A DNA stretch of 36,584 nucleotides, from positions 1-36,584 of the forward strand of contig JAQUTM010000002.1 of the NCBI GenBank assembly GCA_028694405.1. The letters run 5' to 3'. Source of the stretch: Oscillospiraceae bacterium (GTDB taxonomy: Bacteria; Bacillota; Clostridia; Oscillospirales; Ruminococcaceae). Positions 15,844-24,524 of this stretch are shown one piece after another. How positions within the stretch are numbered: position 1 is the stretch's first letter; the number at the start of each line of letters is the position of its first letter. The notes under the pieces were generated by a model. The model saw nothing but the letters and a program-made list of their open reading frames with translations. It searched no databases and was not told the DNA's origin. The position numbers and the translations under genes were made by a program.

Positions 15844-16848
15844 TTACTGTACTCCTTTTATTCCGTAAATTTTAACGGGTATATTATAATTATTATCTGT
15901 ATTATTTCCTGTTGGGATATAAGTGACATTATTTTCAAAAGATACACCATTATCACTCGTAGATATGTATCTAAAATGAAATGCAACATATGCTCCACTA
16001 TAGCCCCCAAACGTTATCTGGGTTTTTTCTCCTTTTTTACACATTACATAATCAGCAACTGTATTTCCTGAAATATATGTGTTTAATGCGATTACAACTC
16101 CATCATATTTGCTTAAATCCAATGCAAGTGTCTGCTCTGCAAATGTACTGCTGGGGCTTATATTTTCCCAAAGCAGTTTCATGCTTAGTTTGGTATCTGT
16201 ATACGCTTTGCCTTGCCCGGCTGTAAAGTTTAGCTGTGTGCCGTCATAGGTAAAGCTTACCCAGGTACCGATGTTATCCGCTGTCAGCGCAGCCTCTGCG
16301 CCTGTTGCGGTTGAGACAGCTGTGCCGTTTACGGTGAAGGTATCACCTGCGGCATATAGGGCGGTTACCAACATACGGCCGTTTGCGCCGTTGCCTGCCA
16401 GTGCGTGCACCGTGCCTGTTTTGGTTTGGGTGTAAATTTTTACGCCGTCAGCAGAATTTGCTGCGCTTGTTGCCAAATCTGCCTTTGCAACAATGCCGTA
16501 GCCGCTGCCTGCATACTCGCCTTTTGCCATGTCGCCCGCGCCCATTTCGATAATTTTTTCATCAATTTTTGCGTCGGTTTGTACTATAGTGTATGCGCCC
16601 ACCTGCGCCGCTGTTATGGCGTGGGGGTTTTGGGTGCTGTCCATATGGGCTTGCAGGGTTATGCCGTCTTTGTTATAGGTGTTAATAATGGTGTTTATTT
16701 TTTCCTCGTGCAGGTTGGGTATGGCGTCCATCAGCTGCTGTACGGCAAGGGTAATTTCCTCTGTGGTGCCTGTGGCGGGCGGGTCCGGCTGGCCTGTGTG
16801 CTTTTTGCCGGCGGTATCTGCGGCGGTAATGGGTAATAGCTGTGTCAA
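15844..16848 (-). CDS. Phage tail fibre / receptor-binding protein
   Basis: The frame of 334 residues starts at a TTG codon spaced correctly from AAGGAGG; no suitable ATG lies nearby. Residues about 60-110 carry the common tail-fibre motif HMDSTQNPHAITAAQVGAYT. The middle part (about 110-215) resembles trimeric fibre shaft sequence with repeated TxTxNGTAV segments. The last roughly 100 residues are encoded in clearly more AT-rich DNA with different codon use (many ATA, AAT, TCA). This fits a receptor-binding tip acquired by recombination. It should attach the particle to the cell surface. It is the first gene of the fibre-lysis unit, and the conserved virion motif lies 77 nt upstream. Confidence 0.85.
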   Translation of the reverse strand: MTQLLPITAADTAGKKHTGQPDPPATGTTEEITLAVQQLMDAIPNLHEEKINTIINTYNKDGITLQAHMDSTQNPHAITAAQVGAYTIVQTDAKIDEKIIEMGAGDMAKGEYAGSGYGIVAKADLATSAANSADGVKIYTQTKTGTVHALAGNGANGRMLVTALYAAGDTFTVNGTAVSTATGAEAALTADNIGTWVSFTYDGTQLNFTAGQGKAYTDTKLSMKLLWENISPSSTFAEQTLALDLSKYDGVVIALNTYISGNTVADYVMCKKGEKTQITFGGYSGAYVAFHFRYISTSDNGVSFENNVTYIPTGNNTDNNYNIPVKIYGIKGVQ

Positions 16849-16917
16849 AAGTGTGTGCCTCCTTTTTTTGATAGCCTAGGGCCGTGCTTCCCTGTTCTTG
16901 TATAAGCATAACGGGTT

Positions 16918-16943
16918 ATTTTGCAATATTATCCGTAAGTTTT
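16918..16943 (-). promoter_or_regulatory. Virion-unit promoter-like motif, copy 1 (fibre-lysis unit)
   Basis: The minus strand carries the core TACGGATAATATT followed by GCAAAATAA, 77 nt ahead of the tail fibre start. It shares the 13-nt core and flanking bases with three other copies, each heading a virion unit. It lacks a -35 box at normal distance. Confidence 0.8.
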
Positions 16944-17017
16944 AGCGGCTTGTAAAACCACAGGCTGTAGTTTATAATGAGTCTGATTTCTTTTTATGAC
17001 GGAAACGAGGTACCCAT

Positions 17018-17221
17018 ATGCTTGTTGTGTGGAGCTTGCTTGTACTTACCCTTGGCGTGTTTATGGTGATAACACCCCAAACCGTATATGCGTTTACCCA
17101 AAGCTGGAAAAACAGCACCGCGGCCGAGCCGTCGGATTTGTATTTGCTCAGCACACGCATCGGCGGCGGCTTTTGCTGTTTGGCGGGTGCGGCAGGCATC
17201 GTGGTGCAGTTTGTTGCATAG
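17018..17221 (+). CDS. Small two-helix membrane protein (DUF6199-like)
   Basis: The protein has 67 residues with an N-terminal hydrophobic helix (VVWSLLVLTLGVFMVI) and a C-terminal one (GGGFCCLAGAAGIVVQFV). The link contains a W-x(12)-PSDLYLLSTRIGGG pattern. This resembles small DUF6199-type membrane proteins of Firmicutes. GAGG lies 9 nt ahead of the ATG. It is on the strand opposite the phage genes, between the fibre-lysis and adaptor-nozzle units, so it looks like a bacterial gene inside the virion locus. Function is unknown. Codon use fits the genome. Confidence 0.55.
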   Translation: MLVVWSLLVLTLGVFMVITPQTVYAFTQSWKNSTAAEPSDLYLLSTRIGGGFCCLAGAAGIVVQFVA

Positions 17222-17340
17222 CCGAGGTGCTTGCGGGGTTTAAGGGTTTACGGAGATAAGCCTTTGAAAAGGCTTGGCGAAGCTTTTATAGATGTAACCG
17301 TTTACGCAAAAGCACGCCCCGTCCTTACTTAATATAAAAT

Positions 17341-17452
17341 ATGGGTTTGTAAAAAACAGTGGTGTGGGCTTTGCAAAAGCAAACAGCAAAACGCAGAGTT
17401 TTGCGCATTTGCCAAGCCGGCACAGCACCACCGATTTTTTTACAAACCCATT
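17341..17452. repeat. 112-bp inverted-repeat element (MITE-like or bidirectional terminator)
   Basis: The ends are inverted copies: ATGGGTTTGTAAAAAA on the left and its complement on the right. The stem extends imperfectly through GGTGNTGTG/CACAGCACC-type pairing, and a nested perfect hairpin (GCAAAAC/GTTTTGC) lies at the centre. It lies between convergent genes in a 425-nt gene-free stretch. That stretch also holds two short AAGCCTTT/AAAGGCTT hairpins (17259-17276 and 17524-17541), which may be terminators. Confidence 0.7.
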
Positions 17453-17555
17453 ATTTTTTTACCGTTTCAAAGCACACATTGCCCTATTAAGCGCAAACCC
17501 ACCTCATTAAAAAATTTAGGTTAAGCCTTTTTAAAGGCTTACGGGTTTGGGCAGC

Positions 17556-17640
17556 GCCCAAGCATACCGGTGCCCAAGCATACCGGTGCCCAAGCGTGCC
17601 GCTGCCCAAGCATACCGCTACCCAAGCATATGCCCAAACG
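17556..17640. repeat. 16-bp tandem repeat, about 4.5 copies
   Basis: The unit GCCCAAGCATACCGGT is repeated head to tail with single-base changes and ends a few bases before the nozzle gene stop codon. No coding role is visible. Confidence 0.85.
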
Positions 17641-17646
17641 CCGCCC

Positions 17647-19542
17647 TTACCGCTGGGTATACGTTACGCGCAGGCCGTATAGTGCAAAGGGCTCGGTACG
17701 GCCGTTTTCAAGCACAAACTGAGCCTGTGTTTTGTTTTTTAAAAGCAGCGGTGCCTTTAGCTGCCTTGGCATGGTGTTGTTGCTGTAGGTAAAGGTGGCG
17801 TAGCTGAAATTGCTGTAGGTAAAATACCGCGCTTGAGAGGTATAGTCTTGTACAAGGTGCTTTGCGCCGCCTGCCAGCGCATACATGCGACAGCCCGTAG
17901 CGGCAAAGGCGCCAAGCAAAACGTACAGGCGCTGAAAATTCTTTTTAAAGGCAAAGCTGCCGCCGTAAAGCTGGGCGGTGTACCACGCCGCATAAACAGG
18001 GGTGCCGTTATCGGCATAGCAGGCAGTTTGCGCCTCGTCGGTGTAAAAGTATTCCATTTTGCCGTTTGCGGTGCCAAAGGCTAGGGTATCGTTTTTGTTA
18101 AACAGCACCCGCGCGCCTATATTTGTCCAGTAAAAAACCGCAAACTGGCGGTGACTAAACGGGGTATTTGCGTCGGTGCTGTACTGGGTGCCGTCCAAAA
18201 TGTACAAAGCGTCGTTTACCGCAATATAGCGCTGCTGGGCTATGGTTACCGCAAAGGCGTTTTGCAGGTTTGGCTCTGCCAAAAGGCGGCCGTTGGCGTA
18301 ATAGCTGCGCAGCTGGGCATAGCGCTCGCCCAAAACGTCACTGGGGGTAATGGCATAATCGCCCTTTTGGGTTAAAAACATGGGCTCGTTTTCCAAGTCG
18401 CTAAAGCAGTGGCGGCTTACGGCGCCCTCGCCCTGATAGCTGCCTGCGCTGATAAACGCCGCGGTGCCGTCATCGGCAAGGGTGCCTGTGCGCAAAAAGA
18501 TGTTGGTATCGTCGGCGGCGTTTTGCTTTACGGTGGCAAGCTTGTCGTTGATAATGCGGTAGCCCATAATGGGGCTGTCGCTTTGGCCAAGCACGGTGTA
18601 CCACTGGTCTGCAAAATAGGTGCCACCGCCTGCCGTGTCAAGCTGGCTGTACCAGTCATAGTTGCAAAACCCGCTGTTGCCCGCCACAAACAGACGGTCC
18701 CTGCCGCCGCTTACGCCGTAAATGGTTACAATGCCGCAACGGTTAATTTTATCGGCGTAGCCCTCCACCGTTTTTGCATAGGTGATGTACACATTGTCCT
18801 TTTCGGTTGGGCTTATGCCGGGCGGCGTGGCAAAGGTTACGGTGCCTAGGGTGCGGTTAACGGTAAAGTGGGTGTTTTCGGTAAGGGCGTGCAGCGTGCC
18901 GTCGGCTTGCAGGGTTTGTGCCGTTACGGGGGCTGCGTCTAAATCGGTGGCGCTCAGCTGGTACACCGTGGCTGTGGCGGTACCTGTAAATTTTTCCTGC
19001 CGCTTTGCACAAAGCAGGTTTATGGGCTCCAGCGCAACGCCGCCCCCTGTGGGGGTGCGTGCAATAATAACCGTGGGCACATAGGCAACGGTATCCAGCG
19101 GCTTTACGCTTTTGCCGTCGTAAACCAAAGCGCGTGTGCCGTCAAAAATGTACAGCATATCGTTTAGCTGTACGCTTTGGCTTATGGCGTTTGCCATGCC
19201 GCTGTACAGGGCTTGCTGTGGGGTAACCTGTACAGGCGGCGCGCCTGCGGTGTGGGCGACGGCAAGGTTTGGGTAAAGGGCGGTATCCGCATGGATAAGC
19301 TGTGTTTGTACCCCCTCCTTGGTAAAGCTGTGACAGCCGTTTATGGCACCGGGGTACACCGCGGCGGTGTAGTGGCCTGTGCGTTTTTTTACCTTGCCCA
19401 CGCTCTCTCGGGTTAGGTTTGGGGCATAAGGACTGCGGGTTTTATGCACATTGGCGGCGCGGTTGGTAAAATCGTTGCCGCAAAAGGTGTCGGTTTCAAA
19501 TACGGCTTGGGTGTAGCCCTGCCGCAGATTGATTTTTGCCAT
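17647..19542 (-). CDS. Podovirus-like tail nozzle / tail tubular protein B-like
   Basis: The protein has 631 residues, almost all beta-strand, and begins AKINLRQGYTQAVFETDTFCGN. It has repeated segments of the type NDMLYIFDGTRALVYDGKSV and NDALYILDGTQYSTDAN, which look like blades of a propeller. Beta-propeller nozzle proteins (T7 gp12 or P22 gp10 type) close the podovirus tail tube. Length, strand content and position right after a short adaptor-like protein support that reading. No transmembrane helix or signal peptide is present. The family call is by architecture and context, not by a clear catalytic or signature motif. It is 51 nt downstream of the adaptor gene and shares its transcript. 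Confidence 0.72.
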   Translation of the reverse strand: MAKINLRQGYTQAVFETDTFCGNDFTNRAANVHKTRSPYAPNLTRESVGKVKKRTGHYTAAVYPGAINGCHSFTKEGVQTQLIHADTALYPNLAVAHTAGAPPVQVTPQQALYSGMANAISQSVQLNDMLYIFDGTRALVYDGKSVKPLDTVAYVPTVIIARTPTGGGVALEPINLLCAKRQEKFTGTATATVYQLSATDLDAAPVTAQTLQADGTLHALTENTHFTVNRTLGTVTFATPPGISPTEKDNVYITYAKTVEGYADKINRCGIVTIYGVSGGRDRLFVAGNSGFCNYDWYSQLDTAGGGTYFADQWYTVLGQSDSPIMGYRIINDKLATVKQNAADDTNIFLRTGTLADDGTAAFISAGSYQGEGAVSRHCFSDLENEPMFLTQKGDYAITPSDVLGERYAQLRSYYANGRLLAEPNLQNAFAVTIAQQRYIAVNDALYILDGTQYSTDANTPFSHRQFAVFYWTNIGARVLFNKNDTLAFGTANGKMEYFYTDEAQTACYADNGTPVYAAWYTAQLYGGSFAFKKNFQRLYVLLGAFAATGCRMYALAGGAKHLVQDYTSQARYFTYSNFSYATFTYSNNTMPRQLKAPLLLKNKTQAQFVLENGRTEPFALYGLRVTYTQR

Positions 19543-19593
19543 GTGTTCCTCCTTTTTTGAGTTTGTGTAAGGCTTTATAGGGGGTGCTGTGTG

Positions 19594-20181
19594 TTAGCCC
19601 TGTAACACACAGCTTACCCTGCCGCCGCTTACACAGTCTGTTTGACGGCGCGCTAAAAGCTCTAAAATTTCGCCCTCGGCAAGATTTTGATACTCGGTGG
19701 CCTTTTGGGGGTCATCATCGCGCCAGATGTAATACGCCGCAAGCTTTGGCAAAATGCAGGCGGCGTAATAGTCGGGCTCTAGGGGGTAGTCGTCGGGGGT
19801 GTCGGCGGTAATTTTAAGCGGAATTTCCTCGTACCACAGGGTAAAGTCCCCCTGCACCGTGGCGGGTATGTACAGCAGGCTGCCCTGTAAGCGCAGCCCT
19901 TGTACCACCTTGCCTGTGCCGCTGTAATATGCCGGCCGCAAAGCCGCGCGGGCAAAGCGCACGGTGTCCTGTACGGCGGTAAGTGCCGCCAAATCCACGC
20001 TTTTTGCGCTGCCTGTCCCCGTTAGCAAAAGCGGCTTTTCTATGGGCAGCTTTTGCACCAGATAGCTTTGGGCGTGGTTTACCCCCGCCAAAAACAGCGC
20101 GGTGTTTGCACTGTAGGCGGTGGCTTGCTCAAACCCCAGCGCAATAATGTCGTTTTTTACTTCTCCCCAAGTTTTAATCAT
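19594..20181 (-). CDS. Head-tail adaptor-like phage protein (tail tubular protein A-like)
   Basis: The protein has about 195 residues and starts MIKTWGEVKNDIIALGF. I chose this ATG because AAAGGAG lies 8 nt upstream; a GTG three codons earlier touches the ribosome site. Helical ends flank a central beta-rich part (LQGSLLYIPATVQGDFTLWY). The C-terminus includes DDYPLEPDYYAACILPKLAAYYIWRDDDPQKATEYQNLAEGEI, a helical segment common in phage adaptor proteins that sit under the portal. T7 gp11 is of nearly the same length and likewise precedes the nozzle gene. It heads its own unit, with a virion motif 43 nt upstream. Confidence 0.75.
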   Translation of the reverse strand: MIKTWGEVKNDIIALGFEQATAYSANTALFLAGVNHAQSYLVQKLPIEKPLLLTGTGSAKSVDLAALTAVQDTVRFARAALRPAYYSGTGKVVQGLRLQGSLLYIPATVQGDFTLWYEEIPLKITADTPDDYPLEPDYYAACILPKLAAYYIWRDDDPQKATEYQNLAEGEILELLARRQTDCVSGGRVSCVLQG

Positions 20182-20217
20182 ATGCTTCACTCCTTTTTCT
20201 TTTATCTTAGCGGCTTA

Positions 20218-20245
20218 TACTGCAATATTATCCGTAACTTTTTTG
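20218..20245 (-). promoter_or_regulatory. Virion-unit promoter-like motif, copy 2 (adaptor-nozzle unit)
   Basis: The minus strand reads TTACGGATAATATTGCAGTA, 43 nt ahead of the adaptor ATG. The flank continues with TAAGCCG, similar to the copy ahead of the portal (TAAACCG). An A-rich run precedes it, as in the other copies. Confidence 0.82.
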
Positions 20246-20283
20246 TGCAATTTACAGATATTTACATATATTATGACTTTTTA

Positions 20284-20312
20284 TTGCACATTTCATATAA
20301 ATATGATATCAT
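20284..20312 (+). promoter_or_regulatory. Candidate sigma-70 promoter of the chemoreceptor gene
   Basis: TTGCAC and TATCAT are separated by 17 nt, about 100 nt ahead of the chemoreceptor ATG in an AT-rich stretch. It points away from the adaptor unit. Confidence 0.5.
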
Positions 20313-20412
20313 TACCCTGTAAGTTAGGAGCATTTTACAAAATACAGCAAATTTTTTCTAAAAAACTACCTGCCGGCACAGCGGGTAGCGTTGAAAGGAC
20401 GGAACCCCTATT

Positions 20413-22599
20413 ATGAAGTCTATCAAACAAAAGCTGATTGTTAGCATCGCCATTGTACTTGTGGCAATGTCGCTGTCTACGCTTGCGGTAAGCATAGCCT
20501 CTACCTATAAAAACATGCTTGCCAACGTAGAAAGTGATATGCAGTCTTTAGGTGATTTGGCCAATATAACGCTTGGCAACGAAATTAAACTTGTAAAATC
20601 TCAGGTAGAAAGTTTTGCCATTCAGTGCGACGACACCATGCCGCAGATGGAAATGGCGTTTTTAATCGGTCGTAACGCTGTAATTAAATCTTACGACGGT
20701 GTACTTGCCGCCACTTTTATTGATACAAAGGGCGATGCGGTAGGCCGTGACGGCTACTTAAACGGCAAAAACTGGGCAGATGAAGACTTTGTAAAACGCG
20801 CCCTTTCGGGCGAAACCACCCTTTCTCACACTGTAATTGAGGACGACGGCTCCACTGTTTTTTATGCGGCAGCCCTTGTGCCCGACGATTACCGCTATGA
20901 CGGCATTATTGTATTTACGATGGACGGTCAACATTTTAGCAATGTAATCAACTCCATTACCATAGGTAAAACCGGCAACATCTTTATGCTGGACAATGAG
21001 GGCACCATGATGGCAAATATGCGCCCCGAAATGGTAGCCACACGCGCCAACTACATCACCCAGCCCAAAGAGGGCTACGAGCAGATGGCAGCCGTGTTTA
21101 AACGCATGGTTGCCGGCGAGCGTGCCGTTGACAGCTACAGCTTTGGCGGCGTTGCACGCGTTTGTGCCTTTGGCCCCATTACCGGCAGCGACGGCTGGAG
21201 CTACGGCGTGGCGGCACCCCGTAACGAAATGCTGTCCTCTATTGTTACAACTATTCTTTTAATGGTTGTGGCATCTTTGCTTTGCTTGGCAGCAGGTTTG
21301 GCTGTTGTTTACCGCCTTGCAAGCCGCATTGCCGCCCCCATTACTAAGGTTAGCGCCCGCATGGAAAGCGTGGCACAGGGCGATTTAAGCTCTCCTGTTG
21401 AGATAAGCGCCTCTAAAGATGAAATCGGCCAGCTTACCCACAGCGTATCTGACACCGTGTCTACCTTAAGCACCTACATACAAGAGATTGACAAGGTGTT
21501 AAACCGCCTTGCCGCAGGAGATTTAACCGCAAAGCCCACCGTACATTTTAAGGGCGAATTTGTGGGGATTGAAAAATCTTTAAAAGCCATTACAAAGGCG
21601 TTAAACGCCACCTTTGCCGAAATTATTACCAGTGCCGACAACGTGAGCAGCGGCAGCGAGCAGGTTAGCGGCGGCGCGCAGGCACTAAGCCAAGGCGCAA
21701 CCGAGCAGGCAAGCAGCATTGAAGAGCTTGCCGCAACCTTAGCAAACGTAAACGCAGGCGTTGCCGCCACGGCAACCAACGCCGCAAACGCCAACTCCCA
21801 AACAAAGCTTTCGGGCAAGGAGATGGACGTGAGCACCGCCAAAATGCGTGAACTGGTTGAGGCGATGCAGCACATTCAAAGCAGCAGCAAGGAAATTGGT
21901 AAAATTATCAAAACCATTGAAGATATTGCGTTTCAAACCAACATTTTGGCGCTTAACGCCGCTGTAGAGGCCGCCCGTGCAGGCGCTGCCGGCAAAGGCT
22001 TTGCCGTTGTTGCAGACGAAGTGCGCAACTTGGCAAATAAATCTGCCGAAGCCGCCAAAAACACAGCCGGCTTAATTGAGGGCAGCCTAAAAGCCGTAAA
22101 GGCAGGCGTAACCTTGGTTGGCGAAACCGAGAGCTCGCTTGAAAAAACCACCGCTGTTGTTAACAAGGTTAGCACACTGGTAGACGAAATTGCCGTTGTT
22201 GCCCAAGAGCAGGCAAACGCCATTTCGCAAATATCTTTGGGCGTAGAGCAAATTAGCGGCGTGGTACAAACCAACAGCGCAACCGCCGAGGAGAGCGCCG
22301 CCGCCAGCGAGGAGCTGCACGCACAGGCAGCCACACTAAAACAGCTTGTTAGCAAGTTTCAGCTTAAAAACGCCGACGGCTCTGCCACAATGCGTCTTGA
22401 AGGCCAAGCCATGAGCATTGAATACACCGAGGAGCCTGACGAGCCAATAGAGCAGCCCGCAGAGCAGCCCGCAGCAAAGCCTGTAGAAGAACCCGACCAG
22501 GAGCCCACACCCACCCCTGCCGAAAAAGCAGAGGAGCCCAAAGCCGAGCCGGCTCCCGCAAACTATGAGTTTGAAAACGATAAAAACGACAAATACTAA
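20413..22599 (+). CDS. Methyl-accepting chemotaxis protein with dCache-type sensor
   Basis: The receptor has 728 residues. Transmembrane helix 1 covers about 8-30, a Cache-like extracytoplasmic sensor about 35-275, transmembrane helix 2 about 280-303, and then come HAMP and a second HAMP-like segment. The signalling hairpin has its tip at about 505-525 ([19 protein letters not shown]), the CheW/CheA contact. The tail (about 665-728) is Pro/Glu-rich with [15 protein letters not shown]-type repeats, probably a flexible linker. No NWETF-type CheR docking end is present. It should sense a small ligand outside the cell and control CheA and the flagellar motor or another output. It has its own promoter and terminator and looks like a host gene lying between two virion units. 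Confidence 0.93.
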   Translation: MKSIKQKLIVSIAIVLVAMSLSTLAVSIASTYKNMLANVESDMQSLGDLANITLGNEIKLVKSQVESFAIQCDDTMPQMEMAFLIGRNAVIKSYDGVLAATFIDTKGDAVGRDGYLNGKNWADEDFVKRALSGETTLSHTVIEDDGSTVFYAAALVPDDYRYDGIIVFTMDGQHFSNVINSITIGKTGNIFMLDNEGTMMANMRPEMVATRANYITQPKEGYEQMAAVFKRMVAGERAVDSYSFGGVARVCAFGPITGSDGWSYGVAAPRNEMLSSIVTTILLMVVASLLCLAAGLAVVYRLASRIAAPITKVSARMESVAQGDLSSPVEISASKDEIGQLTHSVSDTVSTLSTYIQEIDKVLNRLAAGDLTAKPTVHFKGEFVGIEKSLKAITKALNATFAEIITSADNVSSGSEQVSGGAQALSQGATEQASSIEELAATLANVNAGVAATATNAANANSQTKLSGKEMDVSTAKMRELVEAMQHIQSSSKEIGKIIKTIEDIAFQTNILALNAAVEAARAGAAGKGFAVVADEVRNLANKSAEAAKNTAGLIEGSLKAVKAGVTLVGETESSLEKTTAVVNKVSTLVDEIAVVAQEQANAISQISLGVEQISGVVQTNSATAEESAAASEELHAQAATLKQLVSKFQLKNADGSATMRLEGQAMSIEYTEEPDEPIEQPAEQPAAKPVEEPDQEPTPTPAEKAEEPKAEPAPANYEFENDKNDKY

Positions 22600-22617
22600 T
22601 CCCTAAATCAGAGTAAT

Positions 22618-22661
22618 AAAAAACGCCTTATGCGGCTTTTGGCTGCACAAGGCGTTTTTTT
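22618..22661 (+). terminator. Intrinsic terminator after the chemoreceptor gene
   Basis: AAAAAACGCCTT pairs with AAGGCGTTTTTT around a loop that can itself pair (GCGGC/GCTGC). The T run serves the plus strand. Confidence 0.85.
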
Positions 22662-22770
22662 AGGCATAAAAGCAACAAAGGCTTTAAATTTGCCGTTTGG
22701 GTAAATTTTATGCTGCAAACAGAATACACTTTACAAAACAGCAAAGCTCTTTACAAGGAGGAGGCAGCTT

Positions 22771-23166
22771 ATGGACAACAAAATTTTAGTGCGAGATTTT
22801 TTTACCGCCGCCTATACAAACCGTGACAGCGGCTTTGTAATGCGCCACTTTACCCCCCATTATACAGACCACAGCCCCCTTGCCGCACGCAGCAGCGCCC
22901 AAGCCGCCTACGCGCTTTCCGAGCTGTACACCCAGCTTAACCCCATACGGGCAAGCTTGGTGCACATGGCGGCAAGCGGAGACATTGTGGCGGTACTGGT
23001 AAGCTTTACGGCGGTACACAGCGGTCCTTTTATGGGCGTTGCCCCCACAGGGCGCACGCTGCGCTGGCAGGCGCTGGAACATTTTCGCATAGAAAACGGT
23101 CAAATTGCCGAGAGCTGGGGCGCTTGGCCCGACACACAGCTTTACGCCCAGCTTACCGCGCGCTAG
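22771..23166 (+). CDS. SnoaL-like / NTF2-fold protein
   Basis: The protein has 131 residues. It contains the pattern of SnoaL-type polyketide-cyclase-like proteins: VRDFFTAAYTNRD near the start, HFTPHYTDHSP, a central VSFTAVHSGPFMGVAPTGR loop, and LEHFRIENGQIAESWGAWPD near the end. These small cone-shaped proteins bind or isomerise hydrophobic small molecules, and many have unknown roles in bacteria. AAGGAGGAGG lies 8 nt before the ATG. It is a single gene between the chemoreceptor and the convergent ZIP transporter gene. The substrate is unknown. Confidence 0.85.
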   Translation: MDNKILVRDFFTAAYTNRDSGFVMRHFTPHYTDHSPLAARSSAQAAYALSELYTQLNPIRASLVHMAASGDIVAVLVSFTAVHSGPFMGVAPTGRTLRWQALEHFRIENGQIAESWGAWPDTQLYAQLTAR

Positions 23167-23245
23167 CCCAAAGCCCAAAAAAAGCGGGCAGCTTGCAAAC
23201 ACCCAAAAAGCACAGCTTCTTTGCGGTATGTTTTTTGCTTTGGGT

Positions 23246-24043
23246 TTACCCAAGGGCAACGTCCAGCATCATCATAACCAAAAAGCCCACCATTACGCTC
23301 ACCGTGCCCGTGTGGGAATGCTCGCCCAGATTTGCCTCGGGTATCAGCTCCTCCACCACAACATAAATCATGGCGCCTGCGGCAAAGGACAAAATAAACG
23401 GCATAACGCCTGTAATGCCTGCCGCCACAAACACCGTAAGCACGCCAAAAACAGGCTCTACAATGCCGGATAGCGCCCCGTACAAAAACGCCTTTCCGGT
23501 TGGCGTCCCCTCCGATTTCAGCGGCAGCGATATTGCCGCGCCCTCGGGAAAGTTTTGCAGCCCCATACCAATGGCAAGGGCAACTGCACCCCAAAAGGCA
23601 CCGGGGTCACCGTCCTTTGCAACCAGTGCAAACGCAAGCCCTACCGCCATGCCCTCGGGAATATTGTGCAGCGTCACCGCCAACACAATCATAGTGGTAC
23701 GCTTTAGCTTTGCGGGCAGGCCCTCGGGCTGCTGTGCGCCAAGGTGTAAATGCGGCAGCAAGCCGTCCAACAGCATTAAAAAGCCGCCGCCGCACAAAAA
23801 GCCCAACCCCACCGGCACAAATACAATTTGCCCCGCTGCCTTTGCCATTTCCATAGCCGGCATTAACAAAGACCATACCGACGCGGCTATCATAACGCCT
23901 GCGGCAAAGCCCAAAAATATTTGCTGCATTTTTGGCGATAAATCTTTTCTGAAAAAAAACACCATTGCCGCCCCCAGCACGGTTGCCAAAAAGGTAAACC
24001 CCGTGCCCAAAAGGGCGTATAAAACTTCGGTTACTTGCGGCAT
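23246..24043 (-). CDS. ZIP-family divalent metal transporter
   Basis: The protein is about 265 residues with eight predicted helices. I placed the start at MPQVTEVLYALL, 11 nt after an AGGAGAGGG site. The metal-path helices are clear: VTLHNIPEGMAVGLAFAL (helix 4, HNxPEG) and GLQNFPEGAAISLPL (helix 5, QNxPEG), which carry the binuclear metal site. A His-containing loop (PHLHLGAQQPEG) lies before helix 4. It resembles ZupT/GufA-type importers of zinc, iron or manganese across the cytoplasmic membrane. The divergent upstream region contains a palindrome that could bind a metal-responsive repressor. It is transcribed toward the SnoaL-like gene. Confidence 0.92.
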   Translation of the reverse strand: MPQVTEVLYALLGTGFTFLATVLGAAMVFFFRKDLSPKMQQIFLGFAAGVMIAASVWSLLMPAMEMAKAAGQIVFVPVGLGFLCGGGFLMLLDGLLPHLHLGAQQPEGLPAKLKRTTMIVLAVTLHNIPEGMAVGLAFALVAKDGDPGAFWGAVALAIGMGLQNFPEGAAISLPLKSEGTPTGKAFLYGALSGIVEPVFGVLTVFVAAGITGVMPFILSFAAGAMIYVVVEELIPEANLGEHSHTGTVSVMVGFLVMMMLDVALG

Positions 24044-24261
24044 AATGAAACCCTCTCCTACAGCCTTTGCGCGCTGCACTACCCTTGGCAGTTAAACGCC
24101 TTAAAGGCGCCTTTTGCCTACCTTCTAAGCGCCCTTTGGTGCCACCGCCCGCAAAGCTTCTCATGTCACTAAAAAAACAGGCTATCGGTATCAATGGCAC
24201 ATAGCTGTTTGGTAATAAATATTAGCTTATATACAATAATTACAAACAATTTTATCAATAA

Positions 24262-24276
24262 CAGTAATAATTACTG
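24262..24276. promoter_or_regulatory. Palindromic operator-like site upstream of the ZIP gene
   Basis: CAGTAATAATTACTG is a perfect odd palindrome, followed directly by ATAATAATCAT, in very AT-rich DNA between the divergent ZIP and hydrolase genes. It resembles binding sites of Fur- or DtxR-type metalloregulators in composition. The regulator is not identified. I see nothing else clear in the 481-nt gene-free stretch 24044-24524. Confidence 0.5.
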
Positions 24277-24524
24277 ATAATAATCATACGCTTTTTTTTA
24301 CCAAAGTCAAGGGCATTTTTAGAAAACATTTTGTTTTTATAAAATTTGTGCGCTTTGCTGTTTTTAAAGCCATTTCTCCGAGAGGGTTCTTTTCCATAAA
24401 GCCGATTTAAATTTGCTTTTAAGCCACCCACACCTTGGCAGGCTGTCGTTGCCAAAAGGCTTTCTCAGCGGTATAATAAAGCTACAGGTTGTTCCACATT
24501 TTGTTTGCAGCAAGGAGGCGCACC

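Noticed and set aside
16918-16943. Sigma-54 type promoter reading of the virion motif
   Set aside because: GG and GC are 8 nt apart instead of 10, and the copy ahead of the capsid gene has ACA instead of GCA.
23370-24095. Long plus-strand frame opposite the ZIP gene
   Set aside because: It is a mirror frame of a clear transporter with full motifs, low-complexity and without a ribosome site or family pattern.
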